Assembly (NCBI GenBank): GCA_029959085.1
Contig: JARWIR010000216.1
Coordinates: 1-64,000 of the forward strand
Direction: 5' to 3'
DNA length: 64,000 nt
DNA from: Nemophila menziesii
Lineage: Eukaryota > Streptophyta > Magnoliopsida > Boraginales > Hydrophyllaceae
Position 1 is the first letter of the stretch, and each line of letters opens with the position of its first letter. Shown piece by piece: positions 24,301-34,100 of the stretch. Under the pieces are notes generated by a model, which made no database searches, had not been told where the DNA came from, and worked only from the letters and a program-made list of their open reading frames with translations. The position numbers were made by a program, and so were the translations under genes.

Positions 24301-24378
24301 TGATCTCCATCGCTTCAAAGCTTCTTCAGATGCCCTTTTTGGTTCTACATCAAAATTTTCTCTCAAATACTCCTCCAT
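18347..24378 (-). CDS. ACA: Type IIB Ca2+-ATPase (ACA1/ACA2-like), six exons
   Basis: A P-type pump exporting Ca2+ from the cytosol, calmodulin-activated through its N-terminus. Exons on the minus strand: 24378-24205, 21587-21533, 21453-19364, 19293-19122, 19041-18743, 18658-18347. All junctions are GT-AG and phases agree, giving 3102 nt (1033 aa), normal for the family. Exon 1 starts MEEYLRENFD and carries the basic calmodulin-binding autoinhibitory segment RWRSAVWLVKNPRRRFR. The big exon holds SGES, PEGLP (about 409-413), the phosphorylated Asp in DKTGTLT (about D452) and the GDGTNDAP hinge. The last exons encode the C-terminal membrane helices. The sequence resembles ACA1/ACA2 more than ACA8/9/10 or ACA4/11, so the membrane (ER, plastid envelope or plasma membrane) is uncertain. 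No disabling change seen. Intron 1 is 2.6 kb and holds a fold-back repeat. Confidence 0.95.
22018..22345. repeat. Fold-back repeat in ACA intron 1
   Basis: Outer sequences are inverted (ATTGCCCAAGAAACACCT near 22021 versus AGGTGTCTATTGGGCA near 22320; GCCCATAAAAG versus CTTTTACGGGC). The centre is four ~33-bp tandem units (22146-22275), each with GGGAA...TTCCCATAACTC. The first unit is a perfect 34-bp palindrome at 22140-22173. No coding content; probably a MITE. Confidence 0.75.
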
Positions 24379-24807
24379 GATCAGCTCAACTCTCGTTGAT
24401 TTGCAGAAAAACCAATGTTAATTTAAGGAATATAATAATATAATATAATAGTGGTTAGTATCTTGAATAATTGTTTGTATTCCAAAACATTACAAGGAAA
24501 GTGTCAAACTTTCCATTCCGGGGGAGACGGGAAGAAAAGGGAAAGAGAAAGAGTTGGAGAAAACATGCAAATCAGTTGGATATTTGAATACATATAAACT
24601 GGAATGCAATTATTATTATTTTTTTTAATTTCAACATTATGGAAGTAATTTCCCATTTTAATGTTTTTCTTTGTCTTCCATAAATTATTATTGGTTTCTT
24701 CATTGTAATGGTATTTAAATTTAATGATTGACCAAAAAAAAAAAAAAAACTCGTACTACTTTGGTAAAGAGTGAAATCTTTAGTACAGTACATAATTAGA
24801 TCTTATA
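24379..24807 (-). promoter_or_regulatory. Presumed 5' region of the ACA gene
   Basis: This AT-rich stretch lies between the ACA start codon and the MULE target site. No specific element could be assigned with confidence. The MULE left end is 430 bp upstream of the ATG, so the insertion marks the limit of the original promoter sequence here. Confidence 0.35.
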
Positions 24808-24992
24808 TTGTTTATTGAGTTTTTTTTTTTAGTTTTTTTTTTTTTTTTTACAAATATTTAAGTTTTGGCATAGAAACAAAAAAAATTGCAAATCTAGCAC
24901 AAGAACGGTAGCCGTCCTACCGCCCTTACTTAATCAACATGGAAGGGCGTTAGTCAACGCACTGCCCTTACTTAATTATGGGTTTATTGGAA

Positions 24993-25111
24993 GGACGGTT
25001 GGCTAGCCACCGCCCAAAGAACAAAATTATTTTTGAGGAGGGAGGTTGGCTAGCGACCGCCCTTAGAGTAAATTTCACCGTATAGTAAGGACGGTTGGCT
25101 AGCCACCGCCC
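24993..25111. repeat. Three CTAG-centred subterminal palindromes
   Basis: At about 24993-25015, 25040-25062 and 25089-25111, each GG(A/G)CGGTTGGCTAGC(C/G)ACCGCCC-like. They are conserved in arrangement with 8353-8472. They lie between the terminal repeat and the PMD leader, where transposase-binding or promoter sites would be expected. Confidence 0.75.
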
Positions 25112-25191
25112 TTCCTTCCAGATTATATTTCATGTAGATTTTAAGAACACCCATTACGGGAGTTCGTTCATTCATCAAAACCCACCCAAAT

Positions 25192-25211
25192 CCCACCCCC
25201 CCCCCCCCCCC
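25192..25211. repeat. Poly-C run
   Basis: About 19 consecutive C in the PMD leader; in the truncated copy (8560-8580) the same place is interrupted C-rich sequence. Confidence 0.9.
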
Positions 25212-25449
25212 CACTGCCGTGCCGCCGCCACCACCGTTCCATTTCCGAGGCAAGCAAGGTTAATCAACCACCCACTTAAGCACAATCATCCCTCATTCTA
25301 AGGTTAGGGTTTCTAAAACCTAATTTTTTTTTAATTTCGTTTTTGGTTATTTATTTTGATGAAGTAATGCATGCTTCTAATTTAGTGTAATGTGTTTAAT
25401 TTCGTTTTATATTGATGTAAAGATTATTAGATTAATTTTATAGTTTTAG

Positions 25450-25800
25450 GTAATTGCACAATTGGTCCTTATTTAATTTGATAATTGCACTACTAGTCCT
25501 TTTAGTTTATTTTAGTCGAAATAATAGTTTTTTATTTTACAATTTGGGTCTTGAATTTTAGGTAATTGCACAATTGGTCCTTATAAGTTTTTATTGCACA
25601 ATAGGTTCTTTTAAAGTTTGATAATTGCACAATTTGTCCTTTAAGTATATTTTAATTGCAAAATTAACCCTTTCTTTGGTATTAGTGAAATGTACAATTA
25701 GTGTCTTGAATTTTAATTAATTGCACAATTTAGTCCTTTCAATTTTAGGTAATTGCACAATTGGTCCTTTTTATTATAAATAATTGCACTATTGGTCTAT
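25450..25800 (+). repeat. Reiterated AATTGCACAATTGGTCC motif in the PMD leader
   Basis: About ten degenerate copies with short T-rich spacers between the TIR region and the first PMD codon; shared with the truncated MULE at 8790-9115. Confidence 0.7.
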
Positions 25801-27569
25801 TTATTAATTTAACGGTTCTTGTTTTTTGCTAGTTTTTAATGGCATCTTCTAGTAGCAATCCAGACTTGCTTTTATGGAGACAAGGGAAATTTGACCATAA
25901 ATCCGAAGCGGTGACTAACATAAGTTAATTATTTCAAATATAAATTTTATTTTAGTTTATTTGTTAATTATTTGTTTTTGTTAATAGGGTCGATATGAAG
26001 GTGTGACGATCAAGCCCATCTCCACTACACCGTGGCAATTGGACCCAAGGGTAATTCCTTTCGTTGAAGAAGCTGGGTTCGGGGAGATTCGTAAAATATC
26101 CAGGATTGTATTGGACCACGCATTGATCTCTGCGATGGTCGAAAGGTGGAGACGGGAGACCCATACTTTTCACATGCCCGTAGGTGAGATGACTGTCACC
26201 TTACGAGATGTGTCGATGATACTAGGTATACCAATCTGCGGTCGTGCAGTGACCGAGCTAGAACCTGCCTACTTTGACTTTGAAGAAACATGTATGCATT
26301 TATTCAGAATGGTACCGCCAGATGGGGGAGATGGTCGTAAAGTAATCAAGGTTAATTGGTTAAGGACTAATTTTGGGGAACGTCGTCCACCTGCTGAAGC
26401 AGATTCCACGGTTTTACGCAACTTCGCGTCCGCGTACATTTTGCATTTACTCGGTACATTCCTTTTCCAATCCGGTAAACAAAACACTGTTCCAACGATG
26501 TATATGCCGTTGTTGAGAGATTTGACGCAGACTCGGACATATTCTAGGGGTGCGGCAGTATTATCGTACTTGTACAGTGGTCTTTTCCATGTGTACGAGG
26601 GAAAGATGGCAACCCTCAAGGGGTGTGGTCTTCTCTTGCAGGTATTTCTTTTATTTATACATTTTTATGGTATAAAGTTATAATATTGTTTCTATTCTTA
26701 TTTTACAGATATGGTGTTGGGACTTGGGACTATTTGCATGTTAAACCCACATTAGTCCATTATGCCGTAAACGCTGGATACGGTCCCGCTAGAGTCTCGT
26801 AAGTGAATTGTTTAAAGTTCATGTATAATTACTAATAATGCATTATTAATGATGTTTTGTTTTTGTATTTTTTTTCCGGTGGAATGGTGCAAAAACCTGG
26901 GTCAATAGTTGCGGTAGAACTTTACGGATCTATCGAGACGATTTAGATATGCAAGAAGCGGACCAGGTTAGTTTTTTTGGGATTAGTTGAAAATGTACAT
27001 ATTTCTAATTATTTATATTTATACCGATTAGGTTAATTGGAGACCCTACGAGGGTACTCGAATTGGAACCGTAGCCGAGACTTGTTTGGTGGATCGGACG
27101 GAATACCTATGTGTTGTACCGTTGATACATTTCAACAATGTAGAGTGGTACCGCCCCGACCGTGTTTTGAGACAATTCGGGTACGTTCAAGCTATTCCCT
27201 CTCATATTGATCAATCCCAAGATCGATATCATACCTCCATGGATCGAATAGGTAAGTCTCACGAAAATTGGAGAATAAAATATGAGCGTGAGATCCAAAT
27301 TTGGAATGAGGCGGCATATAATAGGATAAAGAATCTAGTTGAAGGGTTTGGGTGTACTCCGAGATATGAGGCTTGGTATCGGGAAAATTCACGGATATAT
27401 ATCTCCCCTGCTCAAGGTCGAAACGAGGGACAAGCTCAAGAACCCGGGTTCCATCCTCGGGGATCTCAACTTCATAGACTGATAATAAATTAAACCTATG
27501 TCTTTATTTTGTTTTAGGATTATATTGAGATTTTTGGATATTGACAGGTTCGATCGACTGTTGACTTGG

Positions 27570-29045
27570 TGGTGGGGCCTAGGGTGTGATAAAATAAGAT
27601 ATAATTAACGTGCAAATAACACCCTAAACTACACGGTTCTGCAAGTATACAGATCGTATGCAAGTTTTAGATAAAGATTCGTTCCGCAGAGACTACAGAG
27701 GTTAGGAGAATCTTATGCAAATAGCAAGTGCAAATAATTAAAGCTAGAACAACTAAACGCAATTAAAAGTAAAGACAAATAGATTGATTGATTTTCTAAT
27801 AAACTAAAGTAAACTAAGAATAATTAAAAGACAGAAAATTAAATATGAAAGAGAAGTGATATGAGAATATAGCTTAAGTTATTAGCATGTAATCCCCACT
27901 AGTTTTGCCGTTCTAAACATGTAAGGGTGAATTATGTAGTATTTCCCTAATCGGTCCCAATATGCTATCGGTAGTTTAAAATAGGATTTACCTGTGTCAA
28001 TAAGGCTTCCTAAGCAAACTTTTCCTGTAATTGGTAAAGAGTCACAAGACTCAACCATAGTGATTATCTAGCTAGGTTGGGTTGTCAGATCAAACCTAAA
28101 ACTAAACGTTATGTGCTAAACATGCAATTGAACACCGTTGTCAATGGTATCCTAATTACTAGATGGTAATTCTAATGGCGGCCGTCCACAAGAACACAGA
28201 ATATAAATTCAAACACATAAACAGAGAATAAAAACTATAATTCTATTTAAAACATTAAATTCCCAAATTAGATAGATGTCAATCGAAACTAGGGTTCATA
28301 CATTAATGCTAAAACTTAAGCTAAAGAAAATTAGTTCATAAAAGAAAAGAAAGAAATTACAAAATTAAAGGTAGAAGAAGACATTGTTGATGACAGCTCC
28401 TTCCAGACTTCTCTCTTGTGTTCTAAGCTTCCTCTTGGTTTAAGGTTTCACCAAGGATGATTTAAGAGTGTTAAGAGGCTGTATTTATAGGTTAGAGGTT
28501 GACCTAATTCGTTTCTTTAGAGATAAGTTAAGTAATGGACTCCTAGCCCAACTCAAATTCGTATGGAAATAAAGATAAACACTGCTGCGTTGTTTTGGTC
28601 ATAACTTCTTTATTATTGGTCCGATTTTGCTCCACAAGATACCAAAAGAATCGCAACAGAATTATCTACACCATTTAGGAGTAATTTACCAAATTCGGCC
28701 TCTTTATTAGGTAAAAACGCCTATCTTTGCAGAATCCCAGATTTAGGCAGCTTTTCCTTTTCCATCTTTTTAGCAATTATTTCCTTATCTCCAATTTCCA
28801 TGCATATCTCCTTCCATAAGTTGTTGTCTTTGACTTGGACTCTAATTAATCTCCATAATTATCTTTAAAGCTTCACACTAAATAAACAATTAAACCCAAT
28901 ATGCTCTAAAAATAATAATTCTACAAATCAAGACCCAAAATAGGAAAGTGCACTAAATTAAGCTAAAATCAACCTATAAACTAATAAATAAGCCTAAAAT
29001 GATGTCTCATGAGTATATTTAACTATCACAAATGAGGAGACATCA
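27570..29045 (-). repeat. Athila 3' LTR
   Basis: 1476 bp; on the minus strand it starts TGATGTCTCCTC and ends CCTAGGCCCCACCA. Almost identical to the 5' LTR. Confidence 0.93.
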
Positions 29046-29056
29046 AGACCCCCAAC
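29046..29056 (-). promoter_or_regulatory. Athila polypurine tract
   Basis: GTTGGGGGTCT directly upstream (minus strand) of the 3' LTR start; the same sequence precedes the relic LTR at 44892. It primes plus-strand DNA synthesis in this class. Confidence 0.85.
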
Positions 29057-30577
29057 TCAAAGTTGTATCGTCCCGATACAATAAAAGTAAAGAACAGTAG
29101 GGTAGTCAAAATAAACAAGAAGAAGTCGGAGGAGAACAAGAACAAAAATATAATGAATGATCCTAGAGCATAAAATCCAAAAAATCTCATGTAGTAATGC
29201 TCACGAAATAATGCACAAATATGCCTAATATACATGTAATCAACAATCCATAAATTCAAGTTAAGATTAATTTCGCAATGCCAGAAGGAGAGGATGATAA
29301 CTTAGTTCAGGTTAATGGCTATAGGTTGTTCATAGGTCCCAAATACAGCATCCAATGGTCCACTTACCTACTACCTAATAGCTCAATTGTTTCTCCATCT
29401 AGTAGTTAGAAATCCTAAGGTCTTGGTTATAACTTGGCTTAAGGACGGGTGTGGTATATTTGGATAATGAAAAGTGAGCTTTTGGCTCTCTCCTCACTAG
29501 CCATCAACGAATCGCCCTAGAGCTTGAGTTGTTCACTCGAAGATGTTCTCACTCAACCCAATTTATTGATGCTTTTTAATGTGCATCCCCAATAATCCCA
29601 ATTAAGACCTTTGATGATATAAAATCCACTTTGCCGGTCCGAATATATATTCTCTTTTCAAATCAATTTTTTCTTTTGTATAGCTATGACTCTCTTTTTG
29701 ATGTTCGAGATATCACGCTATTTTTCATATATATATTCTTTTTCTTTTTATGCCCTTGTTGGCAAAATTAGCTCGTAGCTTCTTTTTCATTCACTATTAC
29801 CCCGGCAAAGGGTTACAATAATAACAATTCATCATCAATAAAATCACAAAGATAATTCCCAAATTTCCAAAGTTCCCTGATGATATAACCCACCACCCCA
29901 AACTCAAGCTCTAAAACGAGTGTCTCAGGTTTTGCGATTCGAGTGCAGGTCATATAGATAAGTCCTAAAAACTAGGGTAAGGATTATAATGTGTTTCAAA
30001 TAAAAAGGCTTTAGAAAGGCTCAGAGGGGCTAAGACGGATAAATAATAATAATATCAAACAAAAGGGTGAGAAAGTCTAAAGGCTTCAAGTGTTTTAATC
30101 ATGGAAGAACTGCCTTATTCATTTTTCTAACTACCGGATTTCGTTACTTTTTCACTAATAGTTCATAGACAATTGGGTTTTCAACTAATTTTAAACCTCA
30201 CGTTCTACACACCAAATAACTATTCCTAAGTTTCAACGTGATTTCTTAGCATTGCTCATTAACTTTTCTATCCTTTATTTCCTGTTTTCATACATGCATG
30301 CTAAACAATTTTGTTGCATCTTTCAAAAGAATACTACTTACTATCATTGACCTAATAAAATCATGCTCAATAGGTACATTCAAGATATTTTATGCCTTAA
30401 TTCAACCTAAAAATTTTAAATTTTATGCAAAAACGAAAAGAAGATGAGGACAACGAATCCCCACCCCCAACTCAAAAGTGAGCCGTGTCCCCACGACTCG
30501 AAAAAGACTCAAGCATGAAATAAAATTTAAAATAAAACTAACTAAACTACCTAATGCATCCAAGCTATTGAGAAAAA

Positions 30578-31060
30578 TTAGAATGACTTACCTGGCTGGC
30601 CATAGAGATCCATCATATCATCCTCATCTTCTGAAGCTGAGGGATCGGTGTAATCATCTATATCCTTGTACAAGGTCGAATTATCTACCCTTGTTTCCAA
30701 TTGCATGATTTCTACCCAAAGGTCTTTGTTATCTTCACGTAATCTTTCAACTTCGTTCTGTAACTGAATCACACAAGGAGGAAGATCATAAGCAATTTTG
30801 GAAGAAGAGGTAGAAGAACCTTGGTCTTGGATTTTTATCTTGTCTAAAGGCCTCCTTGATGGTGTGGACATTCTAGCAGTTAATCTCTTCTTTGGTAGTG
30901 GTTGTTCAGGTGCCTGTTCTTTTGATTCTTCAGAAACCTCATCAAGGTTGATGGGTTTTTCAATGGTGGCTCCAGGCAATTTCTTATTCTTCCCAAGGAT
31001 TGAACACTTTCTCTTGTATTCCATAGCTTCAGATCTGTTAGTCATGCTTGTTTTACCCAC
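30578..31060 (-). CDS. Athila extra ORF downstream of pol
   Basis: 160 aa, in the position of the env-like or additional ORF of Athila elements. The start MGKTSMTNRSEAMEYKRKC is basic, the middle has a coiled-coil-like stretch (IQLQNEVERLREDNKDL) and the end is acidic (DPSASEDEDDMMDL). I see no signal peptide, membrane segment or glycoprotein feature, so an envelope role is not supported. Just before its stop the sequence CAG/GTAAGT (30594-30586) is a perfect splice donor, suggesting that the ORF may be one exon of a spliced subgenomic RNA. Confidence 0.6.
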   Translation of the reverse strand: MGKTSMTNRSEAMEYKRKCSILGKNKKLPGATIEKPINLDEVSEESKEQAPEQPLPKKRLTARMSTPSRRPLDKIKIQDQGSSTSSSKIAYDLPPCVIQLQNEVERLREDNKDLWVEIMQLETRVDNSTLYKDIDDYTDPSASEDEDDMMDLYGQPGKSF

Positions 31061-31489
31061 AACTCAAGTTATACCAAGGATGGATTAAAAGTTTAAGGAA
31101 AATTGGTGTAGCTTGATGTTGTTGCTTGGAATTGATGAAAGAGAAAGGTTATTGGATTGATCTTGGAAGAATTCTTTAAAGCTTTGTTGAATATGATGGT
31201 GTTTTAATGGTGTAGTTTGATGACTTTGATGAAGGATTGTGTTTATGGAAGATGATGGAGAGGATTTGATGAGTTGTTGTGTTAATTGTGAAGGTTTGCA
31301 CAAGCTTTAAGATGTTTATATAGGGTTTGGGTCTGAAAAATTTGTGGGTGGAAGGCTAGGGTTAATCTCATAAGGTAAGAGTTTGATTAGGAAAAGAATT
31401 CCTTCTTGAACCGCCTCTTGCGGTGCACCGGAAGATTCGTGCGGTATACCGCAGCTTCTGTTGCTTCAAAATTTTTACCCACTGGATAA

Positions 31490-31790
31490 TACCCGAGCTA
31501 GCACCCCGTGGTACGGGTTTTTGGGTCGCGGACCAGGGGTGCGGTGCAGGGGGTAGTCCGCAGCATGTCCGTCAAAAAACCCGAGGTACTCAACCCGTGG
31601 TACGGGTTTTTACCGTGCGGACTAGGGTCCGGTGTACCGCGCCATTCCCCGCAATTTTTTTCGACCTTCTGGATAAAACCCGAGCTAGCCAACCCGTGGT
31701 ACGGGTTTTTGGGGCGCGGTGCATCCCTGCGGACCATGGGGTAGTCCGCGGGGTAGTCCGCGCCAGACTTGAAGTTCCTCCAGATATTTC
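31490..31790. repeat. GC-rich tandem repeat in the Athila 3' region
   Basis: Three copies of a ~90-100 bp unit, each with the hairpin ACCCGTGGTACGGGT or a one-base variant (31504-31518, 31593-31607, 31692-31706) followed by TTTT, with CCCGAG(C)TA and GTAGTCCGC(G) elements. Base composition contrasts sharply with the AT-rich surroundings. Confidence 0.8.
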
Positions 31791-31957
31791 CTTTTGACCC
31801 CAAACTCGTTTCCTGCACAATAACACACTACCTTTCTCTCCCATTAGCTTGAAAACACTACAAAGCAAAAATAGCTAATCTAAAAAGCAATTAAAACAAG
31901 GGGTGTCTCCCAAGAGCACTTTTGTTTAACGTCTTTGAGTTAGACGTGTACCTCAGG

Positions 31958-34006
31958 CTAATCGCATTCGACAAGGTAGATTTTCTCTCCTTGCTCAAAG
32001 TCCTCACTGTCATAGTATCTCTTCAAACGCTGGCCATTCACCATGAATGTCCGTTGCTCGGCTGGATTTTCAATCTCAATTGCTCCATGCGGTGTGACTT
32101 TGGTAATAATGTAAGGTCCTTCCCAACGGGATTTAAGCTTTCCTGGGTAGTTCGAAAATCGAGAGTTGTATAATAAGACCTTTTGTCCAATCTCGAAATG
32201 CTTTGGACGGAGCCGTTTATCATGCCATCGCTTTGTTTTCTCCTTATAGAGACGTGAATTTTCATAGGCATGATAACGAAGCTCCTCCAATTCGTTCAAT
32301 TGCATCATCCTTTGCTTCCCGGCCAAGTCTGGGTCTAGATTCAGAGTTTTAATAGCCCAGTAGGCTCGAGCTTCAAGTTCAATCGGTAGATGACACGCTT
32401 TACCGTAGACCATGCGATATGGAGATGCCCCAACTGGTGTTTTAAATGCTGTTCTGTATGCCCAGAGAGCATCATCTAGCTTTAAAGACCAGTCTTTTCT
32501 TGATTTGTTCACGGTCTTCTCAAGAATAGATTTGATTTCCCGGTTGGAAACTTCAGCTTGACCGTTAGTTTGTGGGTGGTAACCGGTTGAAGTACGGTGT
32601 TTCACTCCAAACTTTTTAAGAAAATGTCTTACGGGAGCATTAAGAAAATGGGTACCTTTATCACTGATGAGAACACGTGGCGTACCATGTCTTGAAAAGA
32701 TGTTTGATTTTAAGAATTTAATCACTGTTTGAGCATCGTTCTTTGGTGTTGCCACTGCTTCTACCCATTTCGATACATAGTCTACTGCAAGCAAAATATA
32801 AAGATTTCCATAGGAAGTGATGAAAGGTCCCATGAAATCTATTCCCCATACGTCAAAGATTTCAACTTCAAGAATGTTATTAAGCGGCATCGCTTCTTTC
32901 TTTGATATATTGCCAGTGTGCTGGCATCGGTCACATGACTGGACGAAACGATGACAATCTTTGTGTATGGTGGGCCAATAGAATCCGGATTGAAGAATTT
33001 TAGCTGCGGTTCTATCACCCTTGAAGTGACCTCCATAAGGTGAACTATGACAACTTTCAATAATTTTCTCCATCTCACCTTCATGTACACATCTTCTAAC
33101 CACTTGGTCACTACATATCTTCCAGAGGTATGGTTCATCCCAATAGTACTGTTTGGCCTGGTGATTCAATATTTGTCTTTGTTGTGGGTGGAAATCTTTG
33201 GGGAAGACACCACTCACAATGAGGTTGACTAGATCTGCATACCATGGCACAAAAGCACGTTTAATAGCAAAAAGTTGTTCATCAAGGAATACCTCTCTAA
33301 CCAATAATGGTTCTTTGTTCGCATTAGATCCTTCGAGCCTTGATAAGTGATCAGCAACTTGATTATCGCATCCTTTTCGGTCTCGAATATCTATGTCGAA
33401 TTCTTGAAGCAATAGTACCCATCTAATGAGACGCGGCTTAGCGTCCTTTTTTTCCATGAGGTACCTAATAGCTGAGTGGTCCGTGTATACAATAGTTTTC
33501 TTCCCAACCAGATAGGGACGAAATTTATCGAAAGCATAAACCACGGCCAACATCTCTTTCTCCGTTACTGTATAATTCATCTGGGCAGCGTTGAAAGTCT
33601 TACTTGCATAATAAATCGTGTGGAAAATCTTGTCTTTCCTTTGTCCCAACACAACACCCATAGCGTGATCACTAGCATCGCACATAAGTTCAAACGGAGC
33701 TTCCCAATCAGGAGGTATAACAATAGGTGTAGAGATCAGTTTTTCCTTAATCGTCAAAAACGCTTGAAGACATTCTTCAGTAAAATTAAAAGGAGTATCC
33801 TTTTCAAGTAAAGAGCAGAGCGGTTTGGCGATCTTGGAGAAATCTTTAATAAATCGTCGATAAAATCCTGCGTGACCCAAGAAACTTCTCACTCCTTTAA
33901 CAGAAACCGGAGGTGGTAGTGTTTTGATAACTTCAATTTTAGCACGATCAATCTCCATCCCTGCCTTCGAAACTTTATGTCCCAACACAATTCCTTCTTG
34001 AACCAT
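31958..34006 (-). pseudogene. Athila pol, second part: RT end, RNase H, integrase
   Basis: 682 aa open. From the N-terminus: the end of reverse transcriptase ([36 protein letters not shown]), RNase H ([18 protein letters not shown]), the HHCC zinc motif of integrase (HSSPYGGH...CDRCQHTGN), its catalytic core ([26 protein letters not shown]), and the C-terminal [12 protein letters not shown]...GAIEI block typical of Athila/Tat, with no chromodomain. It is separated from the upstream gag-pol frame by a 1-base shift near 34105 and a TAA at 34019-34021, so full-length Pol cannot be made from this copy. Confidence 0.9.
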
Positions 34007-34100
34007 GAAGTGGCATTTTTACCAATTAAGCACGAGATCTTTTTCTCTACATCTCACAAGGACTTTCTCAAGATTTCTTAAACAATCATCAAAACTGTCT

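Noticed and set aside
26269..26619. 116-aa minus-strand frame
   Set aside because: Antisense shadow of the PMD core exon, which has clear homology on the plus strand.
31423..31868. Overlapping frames of 78-124 aa on both strands
   Set aside because: Open only because the GC-rich tandem repeat is low in stop codons; no consistent protein.
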